From: Pelagomonas calceolata
Lineage: Eukaryota > Sar > Pelagophyceae > Pelagomonadales > Pelagomonadaceae
Assembly: GCA_918797485.1 (NCBI GenBank)
Contig: CAKKNE010000003.1
Span: 4,216,001-4,280,000, forward strand
Reading direction: 5' to 3'
DNA: 64,000 nt
The notes under the pieces are model-generated. The model ran no database searches, was not told the origin of the DNA, and worked only from the letters and a program-made list of their open reading frames with translations. The position numbers and the translations under genes were made by a program. Below are positions 37,090 to 46,339 of this stretch, piece by piece (within the stretch, counting starts at the first letter, position 1; each line of letters starts with the position of its first letter).

Positions 37090-38988
37090 TCAGTCGTCGG
37101 AGAACCCGAGCACGTCCCCCGCCAAGAGCGCGTCGAACACTGCCCCCACCTTCGCCAGAGACGAGTAGGCCGGCAGGTCCAGGCGGTTGAAGCACGTGTG
37201 CGCGCAGGGCAGTTCCGCATCGCCTCCTGCACGTAACCTTAACTCAAACGCCTTGGCGTCCCCATCTCGACCTTGCAAGCGCGAGAACCCCCCTGCTGGG
37301 ACCCTTGACGTTCCAGTGACATATTGTAAAAGTTTCGCCCGTCGCTCCAATTGTAATGAATCGACGTAGGCCCAGAAGTGCTTTATGGACGCATGCGTCG
37401 CCGAGTAGCCTTCGGAGTAAGTAGTGTGACTCTTCCAGTCATCCACATCGACGTGATCCAACCCAGCAATAGCTAATTCGAGATCCGACGCATCGAGAGC
37501 CGCTGCACTCAAGCAAGCCAAGGGCACGACGTCGTAGAACCCGCGCAGGAACGCGGCCAATGGCCTTGCAATTTGCTCGAGCACCGCGTGTCTAAATAAC
37601 CGTGCGATGTACTCGTCCTTGTTGGCGTCGGTCACGTCTCTCTCAGAACCATTGGGACCTAGCTCCACGGTCTCGCCGCCGTCCCGGTCCCGGAACGTGA
37701 ACGTGAGGCAGAGTCGCTCCGCGTTCGGTTCATCCACCACAGCTCTGCACGATCGATATAATGCCGCATCGACGAGCTCGAGGTCGTCGAAGGTCACGGG
37801 TAGTGCTAGAATGTGTTTGAGGAGCGGTCTTGCTAGTCGGCACTGGGGCAGGACCTGCCCATCAAACAACGCCTTCGCGACTAATCTTCCACAAGAGCGG
37901 TAGTAGCGCTTCGTCTCGGCCGCGTCGGTCTGCGGTCTGATCTGGAGCGCGACGTCGTCCGTCGCCGCGAGGCGCCACCGCGACTCGTCGGCGAAGACCC
38001 CCTCCGCGACATGGGCCCAGCACTCGCGCGCCACGCCGCCGGCGTCCATGCCCCTCTCACCAGTTAATTCAAACCTCCACGTCTTCCGAAAGTCGCGAGC
38101 GGGCCTGGATGACGCTATGGCCAGAGCCGTCTCGGCAACCGCAGAACGTTTACACTTGACGTCGACGTGGCCCCTACTCCAAGGAATGGCGAGGGAAGCA
38201 CACGCCTCCCGTAGCGTCGCCAGCTTCTGCGAAAGGTCCGCACTACTCCTCTCAGGTCTATCGGGCACCGACGCGCGCGGCGCGATCAAGATCCGTAGAC
38301 GATCGTCCTCCATGCGTTGCCGCGGCGCCAAGCCTTCTCTCCCGTCCGGCAACCGGATGCGCAGCAAATCGCCCTGACAATCCTCCACTAAACCTGGCAC
38401 GACGTCTCCCGCTTGCAGTCTCGGCGAATTTTGTAGGGGCGTCACGCCGTCGTCCTGCAAGACACCTAAACCAAATTGGCCGCAGGCCACGACCTTGCAC
38501 TCGACCCAGCCTGCTTCCGTGTTATCAAATCGGGCGGAGCCTCGTGTCAGCCTCCGCAGGAACGACAACCTTCTCACATCTCGCGTCCGTCCGATCGTGT
38601 CCTCCTCGTCACTGTCAGAGGAGGAGTCCTCCCTCGATTCGACGGAGGCCGTGTCCTCGCTCGACATGTCGTCATGTGCCGAAGCGACGAGCGAGCGACT
38701 CCTCACCCTGTTTCTCAACGAGCGCGCCCCTCGAGCTCGCCAGGCCCGCTCCCGCGCGTCGGCGGCGGCGTGGTCCGCGGCGTCCAGGCCCAGGATCTCG
38801 CGCCAGGTCGTTGTTACTTCAGTTACGTGGACTTCTCCCGTTTCAACTCGTCGTCTCGTCTCGGCGGCGGAGCGGCGGTCGAGCAGGCCCGCCCGGACGG
38901 CTTCCGCGAGCAACGCTTCGAGCTCTAGTTGGGGCTCCAGTTGGACGGGCGGCACATCTGTCGTGTTTTTTGACGGGCAGCAGCCCAT
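37090..38988 (-). CDS. HECT-domain E3 ubiquitin ligase, N-terminally lipid-anchored
   Basis: 632 residues, intronless. The C-terminal ~370 residues are a HECT domain: FELTGERGMDAGGVARECW, LGRLVAKALFDGQVLPQCRLARPL (N-lobe), YVTGTSRVPAGGF and the catalytic LPCAHTCFNRLDLPAYSS with Cys in HTCFN. The start MGCCPSKN has Gly2 and two Cys, the classic dual myristoylation/palmitoylation signal. A middle region (GWVECKVVACGQFGLGVLQDDG ... LRIRLPDGREGLAPRQRMEDD) looks like small beta repeats. Acidic Ser stretch at ~115-135. Likely a membrane-bound ligase; substrate unknown. Confidence 0.9.
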   Translation of the reverse strand: MGCCPSKNTTDVPPVQLEPQLELEALLAEAVRAGLLDRRSAAETRRRVETGEVHVTEVTTTWREILGLDAADHAAADARERAWRARGARSLRNRVRSRSLVASAHDDMSSEDTASVESREDSSSDSDEEDTIGRTRDVRRLSFLRRLTRGSARFDNTEAGWVECKVVACGQFGLGVLQDDGVTPLQNSPRLQAGDVVPGLVEDCQGDLLRIRLPDGREGLAPRQRMEDDRLRILIAPRASVPDRPERSSADLSQKLATLREACASLAIPWSRGHVDVKCKRSAVAETALAIASSRPARDFRKTWRFELTGERGMDAGGVARECWAHVAEGVFADESRWRLAATDDVALQIRPQTDAAETKRYYRSCGRLVAKALFDGQVLPQCRLARPLLKHILALPVTFDDLELVDAALYRSCRAVVDEPNAERLCLTFTFRDRDGGETVELGPNGSERDVTDANKDEYIARLFRHAVLEQIARPLAAFLRGFYDVVPLACLSAAALDASDLELAIAGLDHVDVDDWKSHTTYSEGYSATHASIKHFWAYVDSLQLERRAKLLQYVTGTSRVPAGGFSRLQGRDGDAKAFELRLRAGGDAELPCAHTCFNRLDLPAYSSLAKVGAVFDALLAGDVLGFSDD

Positions 38989-39601
38989 GTCGCGCTGTGG
39001 TTTTTTTATCGATTCTCTGCTTGGCTCGCGCGGCGCTGGCGCGTCTTGTTCTACGCCGCGAAGCGCGTGAGTGTCCGCGCGCGCCGGCGGCTGGGAATGC
39101 CTTCCTGGGCCTCTCTGGGCCTTGCTGGGTATTCGCCGGTGCGCGTACGCGGCGCGAACAAGCGCTCACGGTCTTGCGCGACTGAGATCGCACGACTGGG
39201 ACCCTGCGCTTGAACTGAGAAGCGCTACCGAATATCTGCGCTCAGTTTTGCTTGTCCTTATGCCGGCAGGCAGTGAGAGCTGCGGGTTTTCGCGTTCAAA
39301 CGCCACGCCGTCCTGCCACCGCCTCCCGGCCGAACACGCGCCTCCGGGACGGCTCGGTAGCGGACCCGAAAACGCGCCTTTCTCATGAGGGAGAGGCTGA
39401 TGAGCATCGGGCTGCCCTCTCTCTCCGGCGCGCATCGATCGCAGCCGCGGCGGGAACGCGGCGCAGCGTTCGCCTCGCAAAAGGGCGCCGCGGTTCGTTG
39501 CCCCACGACTCCGGCAGTACTGTGTCTCAAGCGCAATAAGCCGTGTGGCGGTCTGCAGCTCGCACGGCACGGCGTCGCCGCGACCACTTCTATCATCACT
39601 C
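38989..39601. other. Divergent intergenic region, 613 bp
   Basis: Upstream of the HECT and acyl-AMP ligase genes. No CTAG box, repeat or credible ORF found despite the length. Confidence 0.5.
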
Positions 39602-42523
39602 ATGGCAGACAGCCCGGACCTCCTCACCGTCTTCGACCGCTGGCGCGCCACCAAGCCGCAACACGTCGTCCACACCTGGCTCCGGAGCGACGGGACTGTT
39701 AAAGACGAGTACACGCTGCGAGCCTTGTATGACGCTGCCGGTGCTGTAGCGTCGCAACTGCAAGGCGTCGACGTCGCCATCCTCTGCTACCCTCCGGGCC
39801 TCGATTTCCTCGTGGCCTTCTACGGGTGCCTGTTTGCTGGAATGGCGGCGGCGCCGTGCTACCCGCCGGACCCGCGTAATAGGGAAGCTAGGACCGCGCG
39901 CCACTTCGAGAGCATCGTGAGCGCGTCCGGCGCTTCAATAGTCCTCACGACAGCTGCCTATCTGAGAGGACGAACGTTGCTGAGGGAAGACACGCTCGGC
40001 GTGCGGTGGCTGGCCACCGATTCCATCAATTCAGCACCGCTACCACCTGTGAGACCACCGCCAGCACTCGCCTTCCTCCAGTACACGTCCGGTTCGACAT
40101 CAACACCCAAGGGCGTCATGATAGGCCGTACTAACTTAGCGCACAACCTCCGGGTCATCACAACAGCACTCGCCTCCGACGAAAACACTGTATGTGTAAG
40201 CTGGCTGCCGCAGTACCACGACATGGGCCTCGTCGGGTCTTTGCTGGGGACCTTGTATTGTGGCGGAAGAGGCTACCACTCGTCGCCCTTGGACTTTGTC
40301 CGGGACCCTACAAGTTGGCTCCGCAACTTATCAGATAGAGGAGCAACACATACGCAAGCGCCTAGCTTCGCCTTCGGCCTCGCCGCGCGCAAGTTCCTGT
40401 CGTCTCCCTTACGAATGCGGGTGGATTTGTCCTGTTTGCGGCATGCGACGAACGGCGCGGAACCGATCCGAGCGGCCGACGTGGACGCTTTTTGTAGTGC
40501 TTTCGCCGGTCATGGCTTGCGCGAGGACGCGGTGGTGGCGACCTACGGCCTCGCCGAGCACACGGTGTTCGTGTGTCGCGCGACGGCGCCGAAACGAAGA
40601 GAATTTGATGCATCAGCTCTTGCCAGTGATCAAATTGTTCCGGGACAAGGGACTGTGCTCTTCGGGTGCGGTAAATGCGACGACGTCGAGCTGGCCATCG
40701 TGCGAGATAAGAAGCGTTGCACGGGCGTGGGCGAGATCTGGGTCCGAAGTCCGTCGCGGGCCCGAGGCTACTGGCGCGCCGTCGAGAGCAGCGCGGCGAC
40801 CTTCGGGGGCTTTTTGGAGGGAGAAGGCCCCGTCGCTGTGGATGCGGACGGCGCCGTGGCGCGGGAAGGTTGGTTGAGAACTGGAGACTTAGGGTTTATT
40901 GATAAACAAGGCGACCTCTTCGTCTGCGGCCGGTCCAAAGATCTACTGATCATCAGGGGCAAGAACCACTACCCCCAGGACCTCGAGGCGACGTGGGAGC
41001 GCGCCGCGCGGGCGACGTTCCGGCCGGGCTGTTCGGCCGTCGTTCCCTTAGGGAAAGACCGCGTCCAGATTATCTGCGAAGCTCGCAAAAATTGTCCGGA
41101 CCTCGCGGACGCTTGTGCTGTTGCTAGATCAGCTGTGCAGAGGGCGCACGGTATAGCAATCGGTAAGGCGACGGTCGTGTCGCAGCGGGAGCTCATAAAG
41201 ACGTCGTCGGGCAAAGTGGCCCGAAGGGCGCGCTCGCGGCGTCCCTTCACGCCATCGAGGCGACTCGTGTCCATCAGACGAGGCGTAGTCGAGCGACCGC
41301 GACGCTCCGCGCAGGCCTGCCGCGACGCGCTCGAACAGGGCGTTTTTACGGTGCTGTACGCGTCCGAAGTGTCCGAGAAGAACACGTGCGAGAAGGCTTT
41401 ATCTACAGAAGAAAGGGCTCGATTGCGAGCCACGCTCGACGCGGCATCCGATGAAGACGTGCTCCGGACGTGTCAGAATATCGCCGCCAAGGTCGCCAAG
41501 GTCGACCGCGTCGAGGGGTCACTGACACAACTCGGACTGGGCAGCATGGAGGGTTTACATCTCTGCACGGAGATTGAGAACGCGTATGGTGTGGCCCTGG
41601 ACCCCGAGCTCCTGACTGATGATGAATTAACTCTGGAGGCTCTGGTCCGTGTCTTGCGAAGGGGCGGCCGGGCGGGCCCTCGATGTGAAGTGGTCGACGG
41701 CGCGCGCTTAGCTTTGTCGCGACGCGACGCGCTCCGACAAACGACGGATCTGCGGCGCGTCGCGTCCAGGAAACGGGACCGCGTCGACGGTTCCGTGATC
41801 GCGCGCGCTTCCTTGGTGGATGGTTCCTTACAAGTGCCGAAACGAGCACAGTGTACTTCGCTGAAGGCGGAGGCGCCCCTCTCCCTCTCATTGCCTTTAG
41901 TGTCGGTACTGGTCCTTTTCGTGAAGCCCCTGCTCGCTTTGCTCGTATGCCTCTTCATTAGCATCGGCGTGTATCTCAAAAGGGATATCATAAAACGAAA
42001 ACTGAGAGATGTGTGGTGGAGCCACGTCGCAAAAACACACGAAGAGTCTTGTACGAGAATCATCATCGAGGACCCCGCTAGTTTGAGACAGCAGGAGCCG
42101 TGCCTCGTGCTCATACGCGACTCCATTGGTAACTCTTGGAGTCATTTAGCCCTATGCTCTCTACATGAGGATCTTTTCGATGTGGTCCCGGACGGCGTCG
42201 TCGTGCCGGCGCCCCACGGCATTACGGAGTACCAGACCCTGTTGTTCTTCGGGGCGGCCTTTGCTAGAAGGAGAGGGACACTGGACGCGGTGGCCGCAGA
42301 TTTATTTGCCGGTCGCGCCGCGTCGCTCATCGTCGAAGCGTCTCAACTATCATCGCTGTCGGCCATCGCTTCGTCGACGGGCTGCCGCGTCGTGTGCGCC
42401 TGTACGTTAGCGACGCCGTCTGGTCTGGTCCACGCGCTGGGCGCGCCTTGTCCTGGACGGACGCCGAAGGCTCTGAAGGAGGCCCTCGACGCCGCCGAGG
42501 CGCTCGCGCGGCGCGTAAATTAG
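39602..42523 (+). CDS. Fatty acyl-AMP ligase fused to ACP and a membrane/acyltransferase-like tail
   Basis: Exons 39602-41227 and 41315-42523, 944 residues. Adenylation motifs in order: YTSGSTSTPKGVM, SWLPQYHDMGLVGS, ATNGAEPIRA, TYGLAEHTVF, LRTGDLGFI, GRSKDLLIIRGKNHYPQDLE and KTSSGKVARRACR. HDMGL and GAEPI are typical of fatty acyl-AMP ligases. An acyl-carrier domain follows with LTQLGLGSMEGLHL, Ser being the phosphopantetheine site. Then a hydrophobic segment (LVSVLVLFVKPLLALLVCLF) and ~180 residues with PAPHGITEYQTLLFFGAAFAR, which could be a degenerate acyltransferase. It probably activates a fatty acid, loads it on its own ACP and hands it over at a membrane. Confidence 0.85.
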   Translation: MADSPDLLTVFDRWRATKPQHVVHTWLRSDGTVKDEYTLRALYDAAGAVASQLQGVDVAILCYPPGLDFLVAFYGCLFAGMAAAPCYPPDPRNREARTARHFESIVSASGASIVLTTAAYLRGRTLLREDTLGVRWLATDSINSAPLPPVRPPPALAFLQYTSGSTSTPKGVMIGRTNLAHNLRVITTALASDENTVCVSWLPQYHDMGLVGSLLGTLYCGGRGYHSSPLDFVRDPTSWLRNLSDRGATHTQAPSFAFGLAARKFLSSPLRMRVDLSCLRHATNGAEPIRAADVDAFCSAFAGHGLREDAVVATYGLAEHTVFVCRATAPKRREFDASALASDQIVPGQGTVLFGCGKCDDVELAIVRDKKRCTGVGEIWVRSPSRARGYWRAVESSAATFGGFLEGEGPVAVDADGAVAREGWLRTGDLGFIDKQGDLFVCGRSKDLLIIRGKNHYPQDLEATWERAARATFRPGCSAVVPLGKDRVQIICEARKNCPDLADACAVARSAVQRAHGIAIGKATVVSQRELIKTSSGKVARRARSRRPFTPSRRLVSIRRGVVERPRRSAQACRDALEQGVFTVLYASEVSEKNTCEKALSTEERARLRATLDAASDEDVLRTCQNIAAKVAKVDRVEGSLTQLGLGSMEGLHLCTEIENAYGVALDPELLTDDELTLEALVRVLRRGGRAGPRCEVVDGARLALSRRDALRQTTDLRRVASRKRDRVDGSVIARASLVDGSLQVPKRAQCTSLKAEAPLSLSLPLVSVLVLFVKPLLALLVCLFISIGVYLKRDIIKRKLRDVWWSHVAKTHEESCTRIIIEDPASLRQQEPCLVLIRDSIGNSWSHLALCSLHEDLFDVVPDGVVVPAPHGITEYQTLLFFGAAFARRRGTLDAVAADLFAGRAASLIVEASQLSSLSAIASSTGCRVVCACTLATPSGLVHALGAPCPGRTPKALKEALDAAEALARRVN
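41228..41314 (+). mobile_element. Introner family B, 87 bp, GC-AG, in-frame
   Basis: GCGCGCTCGCGG, then CTTCACGCCATCGAGGCGAC, TCGTGTCCATCAGACGAGGC and ... GCGCAG. Removal restores the conserved KTSSGKVARRACRDAL. Both the donor and the next exon start with GC. It has no stop and is 29 codons long, so retention would insert 29 residues just after the catalytic Lys loop. Confidence 0.8.
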
Positions 42524-42606
42524 TGTTAAGCTTAGGTCTTCTTCTTCTTCGAATTGTGTGCCGCGGCGGCGCTACGTAGAGCCCCACGGTGCCGCGGCCG
42601 CGCGGC

Positions 42607-42852
42607 CTACGTCGCCTCGTCGCCGGCGGCGGCTTCGATCGCGGCGGCTACCGCGGCGGCTCCTGAATCGGGCTCCTCCACCACCACGGCGTTCTGGCGC
42701 CGCAGCGGCCGCCGCAGCGTCGACACGACCGGCGCGCGCGCGCGGCGCCTCTCGGGGGTGCCGTCGAACGCCACCCTCAACCGCTTGGCGTCGCGCGGCG
42801 TCATGTCGTGACCCGTCGGCGTCGCGCTGGGTGGAGACGCCGCGCTGGCCAT
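42607..42852 (-). CDS. Small hypothetical basic protein
   Basis: 81 residues from ATG 42852. Contains DMTPRDAKRLRVAFDGTPERRR and ends in an Ala-rich helix. No family recognised. It converges on the acyl-AMP ligase gene (83 bp between stops). Moderate support only, as the composition is biased. Confidence 0.4.
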   Translation of the reverse strand: MASAASPPSATPTGHDMTPRDAKRLRVAFDGTPERRRARAPVVSTLRRPLRRQNAVVVEEPDSGAAAVAAAIEAAAGDEAT

Positions 42853-43524
42853 GCTCCGGCCGGTCTATGGGCCAGTTTCCAGTCAGGCCAAAAGTTTGGT
42901 TGCCGCGCAGCCGGTCGAAACGCTTCCAGAAGCCGGCGCGGGGACCGGAGGACGCGGCGGGCCGTTTGGGCTGCCTCGCTTTATTGATTCGCGTCACTGC
43001 GGGCTGCCTCGGGCTCAAATATTCGAACTCGCACTGCGTCTCAGCTGTTGCCGGAGATGGGGACTTCCATAAAGCACGCGGCGCCGCGCCCCGGCGTCGC
43101 CGGTGTTGTAGAGACGTGTGGGGGGTGGTTTCGCGACATTTCTCGCGTCTGTTGCTTCACATATACCCCGCACGGTATTGCCCACGTCCTCGATCATGTC
43201 GCAAAAAGTGTGGATTTTGGCGCACCCCCGCGTCCACACTGGTGCCGAGAGCTACGGCACGCATCGGTAGCACCACGGAGACGACTTACGCACGAAACGC
43301 GATTGCAATCGCCGCACAACGGGCTGAGAGGCTGCAAAATCGCCTAGCGGCACATTGGCCGACCCACGCGCCGAGGCTGCAGCCGAGCGCGACGCCGCAG
43401 TCGTTGGCCCACGTCGCAAGCGGCGGCCTCGCGAGCGCGAAAACGATGGATAGACCCCCGAGAGCTAGCGCATCGATCCACGAACACAACGCGCCAACGC
43501 CCACGCCCCCTCGCAGCACCAAAC
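42853..43524. other. Intergenic region, 672 bp
   Basis: Upstream of the small plastid protein. Single GCTAGCG at ~43466 without a partner. Otherwise nothing recognised. Confidence 0.45.
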
Positions 43525-43842
43525 ATGAAGCTCTCCATCGCGTTGCTCGCCGCCCCGGCCCTCGCCTTCACGGCGCCGAGGCACGCCGTGTCAAATGTCG
43601 CCCGGTCCGCCATGGACAGCGCTCAGGTAGACGCGAAGATCGACGCCCTCGCGGCCGAGGCCAAGGGCATCTTCGACGCCAAGGTCGACTCGGCGGCCGC
43701 GCCCGTCGCCGGTGCGAGCGACTTCACGCCGGCCACCTCCGGCGGGACGGCGTCGAACGCGGGCGTCGACGACCTCGTCAAGGAGCTCCAGGACGCCGGC
43801 GCGCGGCTCGCGGCGGAAGTCAAGGCCGAGACGCAGAAGTAG
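43525..43842 (+). CDS. Small plastid-targeted protein
   Basis: 105 residues. MKLSIALLAAPALAFTAPRHA is a textbook bipartite plastid leader of secondary red algae: signal peptide with Phe after the cleavage site (ALAFTAPR). The mature ~85 residues are acidic, Ala-rich helices (VDAKIDALAAEAKGIFDAK, VDDLVKELQDAGARLAAEVK). Function unknown; possibly a stromal or thylakoid-associated small protein. Confidence 0.75.
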   Translation: MKLSIALLAAPALAFTAPRHAVSNVARSAMDSAQVDAKIDALAAEAKGIFDAKVDSAAAPVAGASDFTPATSGGTASNAGVDDLVKELQDAGARLAAEVKAETQK

Positions 43843-44422
43843 GCGGTTATTCTAAGACTTGCTTGTAAAACCCGCCCTCTCCTCTTCAAGACGCGCGGAG
43901 GAATAGTAGTAGAAGCTTACTCGGTTTTGGGGACGCTAGCCTAGTCCCGGGGGGATGGACGCACTAGAACCAAGCCTCTAAAGGCCCGGGTCCGGCGTCA
44001 CGTCGTCACCGTCAGGTCTGGGAGCAGGGCCTGCCTGGGGGGGCACTGGAGGATTGTAATCGTTTGCCACATGCCCAGGCCGAATCGTGTCACCGTCACC
44101 TGTATGAGTAAAGAGAGGACCACGAGCGAGCCCTGGCTGACCGGCCTGCGCGCCGCACGGTAATCCAGTCGGTCCGAAATAAGACGCGGCCGACCGCCGC
44201 GCGGAGGAATCACGAGGTCAAAACCCGTTCCGTAAATCCGACACGCGCTCGCGCTCTCGCGGCTCCTGCGCCTCATAAATCACTTGCTGGACCGCGCGCG
44301 CGTGTGGAGCTTCGCGTGACACGCGGTACGCGGCCAGCCAACGCTTGGAGCGATACCATTGCCTGCAGACATCACAGGAGGTCGGAGAGCAAACTCGGCT
44401 CTCCGTACAAAACGTCCGTCCA
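43843..44422. other. Intergenic region; one doubtful minus-strand ORF
   Basis: 580 bp. Contains a 92-residue minus frame (44276-43998) with one hydrophobic stretch (GSLVVLSLLIQVTVTRFGLG), too weak to call. A GCTAGCCTAG motif followed by a G-run lies at ~43937. Confidence 0.4.
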
Positions 44423-45052
44423 ATGAAGGCCGGGCTGCTCGTCCTCGCGGCGGCGAGCGCGCTGCAGCCGCCGCGCACGGCTCGGCGATTATTGAAGTTG
44501 CACGCCGCCCCGGCGCCCGCGTACGTCGCGGGCGCGTGCCTCACGGGCATCGCGTGGAAGCCAATTGTAACAAAAGCGATGGACGACTGGTACGATAACG
44601 GAGATACGAACTTCCGGCGGCCGGCCTGGGCGCCGCCGCGCAAGTGGTTCCCGCCGATATGGCGCGTGAACTACTTTCTGATCGGTCTGGCCGCATCCAG
44701 AAGAGCGGCGGCGGGAGGGCTGCCGCCGGTCGCGTGGGTCCACTACGCCCTCAACATGTGCTGGGCGCCGCTCTTCTTCAAGTTTCGGCAGTTAAAAGCG
44801 GCCGTCGTCCTGAACGTGGGCCTCGTCATTACGCTCGTGGCGGCTCTGCCAAGCTTCGCCGAGGCCGGCGCCGCCCTTCTCCTCGCGCCGTACCTCGGCT
44901 GGCTCGCCTTCGCGACGGCCCTGAGCCTCCAGATCGCGCGGCTGAACCCGGCCGGCGTTTCTGCTCAAACGGCGAACGGCGCGTGGCGGGCGACCTGCGA
45001 CGCCTCGGGCGTCGTCTCGTGGTACGACTTCGGCGTCCGCCTCGGCGGTTGA
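44423..45052 (+). CDS. TSPO: TspO/MBR (translocator protein) family, plastid-targeted
   Basis: 209 residues. The leader MKAGLLVLAAASALQPPRTARR has a signal core and ALQPP site. TspO signatures: RPAWAPPRKWFPPIWRVNYFLIGLAA, WVHYALNMCWAPLFFKFRQLKAA and LAPYLGWLAFATALSLQIARLNP. Five membrane helices fit. TspO proteins bind tetrapyrroles and sterols; in algae and cyanobacteria they respond to light and stress. The conserved W-x-P-P and N-x-x-W-x-P-L-F positions are present. Confidence 0.9.
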   Translation: MKAGLLVLAAASALQPPRTARRLLKLHAAPAPAYVAGACLTGIAWKPIVTKAMDDWYDNGDTNFRRPAWAPPRKWFPPIWRVNYFLIGLAASRRAAAGGLPPVAWVHYALNMCWAPLFFKFRQLKAAVVLNVGLVITLVAALPSFAEAGAALLLAPYLGWLAFATALSLQIARLNPAGVSAQTANGAWRATCDASGVVSWYDFGVRLGG

Positions 45053-45266
45053 GACTCGCTGCTGCTCCCCGCACCGGGCTGAGTAGTATAAAGAATCGGA
45101 TGGATATGCCAGTGCTGTCGCGTTTAGACCACGCCTCCGAGTCCCGAGCCGCTAACACGTTTGCGACGTAAATTCGGGTTAACCCTAATTTCTCGGCGCG
45201 GGGGAGTCGTGCGTGTATACTCGACAGATGCCAGTGAAGGTCAAAGCCCAATTTACGTCACTAGAA

Positions 45267-46010
45267 CTAGGCCTCCTCAGACGCCTCGAGGCGCTCGACG
45301 AGCTCCGCTTTCTTGCCCGACACCTTGAGGCCGCGGCCCCTCAACAAATCCTTGAGCTCGGCGACCTTGAGCTTGACGTAGTCGCGCTTGCGCGGCTTTT
45401 CTGCGGGCGCGGGCGCGGCCGGCGCCGGCGCCGTAGCGGGCGCGGGTGCCGGTGCCGGGGCGGGCGCCGGTGCCGGTGCCGGCGCGGCCGCGGTCACCGG
45501 GGCGGCCGCCACCGGAGCGGGCGCGGGCGCCGGCTCAGGCTCCGGCTCCGGCTCCGGCTCTGGTGCCGGCTCCGGTGCGCCGTCGCCGAGCGCCGCCGCC
45601 AAAAAACCGCCCGCCGCCGCGTCGACGTCATCCCCAAGAGCCACGGCGCGCGCCACGTCCGGGCCCAATTGATCCCGGACGACGCTCGCCGCGTCGCTGC
45701 CCGCCAATGAGCACCATCGCACCAGATCCGCGCCGCAGCACTCCAGGAATAAGGGCGACACGTCCGCCGCGGACCGTGAGCCGCCGTCGCAGACGTGCGT
45801 CACCGGCGGCTTGCCCTCGAGGACGTCCCGCACCGCTTGCCTCGAGGACGCGTCGACGACGATCGAGAATCTGGCGCCGGCCTCGACGCACTTCGCGCCG
45901 ACGGCCTTGGCGAGCGGCGCCGGGCCGGTGATCGCTATGTGCGCATTTTGAGGTGCTTGTAATGCCTCTGCGGCGAGCAAGGCAGCGAGGCAGGGTAGCC
46001 GCAGGATCAT
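45267..46010 (-). CDS. SAP-domain protein with plastid-type leader
   Basis: 247 residues. The start MILRLPCLAALLAAEALQAPQ is a signal core with an ALQxP site. Residues ~24-140 (IAITGPAPLAKAVGAKCVEAG, FSIVVDASSRQAVRDVL) resemble a Rossmann-like beta-alpha fold. A long Ala-Pro/Glu-Pro linker follows. The C-terminal ~37 residues are a SAP motif (YVKLKVAELKDLLRGRGLKV, GKKAELVERL), normally DNA/RNA binding. A SAP domain behind a plastid leader suggests a nucleoid or plastid RNA role (inference). Tandem GCCGGC-type repeats encode the linker. Confidence 0.75.
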   Translation of the reverse strand: MILRLPCLAALLAAEALQAPQNAHIAITGPAPLAKAVGAKCVEAGARFSIVVDASSRQAVRDVLEGKPPVTHVCDGGSRSAADVSPLFLECCGADLVRWCSLAGSDAASVVRDQLGPDVARAVALGDDVDAAAGGFLAAALGDGAPEPAPEPEPEPEPEPAPAPAPVAAAPVTAAAPAPAPAPAPAPAPAPATAPAPAAPAPAEKPRKRDYVKLKVAELKDLLRGRGLKVSGKKAELVERLEASEEA

Positions 46011-46339
46011 GGCTGCTGTGGCTGCACACCGATGGAGGTATGGCCTGGAGGAGTGCTGTGAGCGGTCTAATTGCCTAGCAGAGGCAGCACGGGCGCCAAA
46101 TCCAATTCGATCTCGCAGCCCAGCCAGTCTAGTATGTATAGAGCTAGCGATTTAGCCCAAAAAAACGAAATACCCGTCCCGAGGGCCCACCAAGGCTCAC
46201 GGAAGGCCGACGGCGGTACCGAGGGGTGGCAAAAAAGCAAGTCGTCTCACAACAAGCAAAGGCAAGAGCACTCCGCACAGCCGACAGCGCATCACCAACA
46301 AATTACAGCCGCCAGCCCAGCGCCGCAGCGCCCGAAGGC
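46011..46339. other. Divergent intergenic region
   Basis: Upstream of the SAP-domain and RING-Tubby genes. A CTAG...GCTAGCG pair at ~46131-46149 is a poor relative of the CTAG box and not counted. Confidence 0.45.

Noticed and set aside
43930-43965. Possible copy of the CTAG box or 197-bp repeat start
   Set aside because: GCTAGCCTAG and a G-run are suggestive, but spacing and the flanking bases do not fit either pattern.
46131-46149. Sixteenth CTAG box
   Set aside because: CTAG and GCTAGCG are present at about the right spacing, but the middle (TATGTATAGA) shares nothing with the conserved GTAAGACA half.
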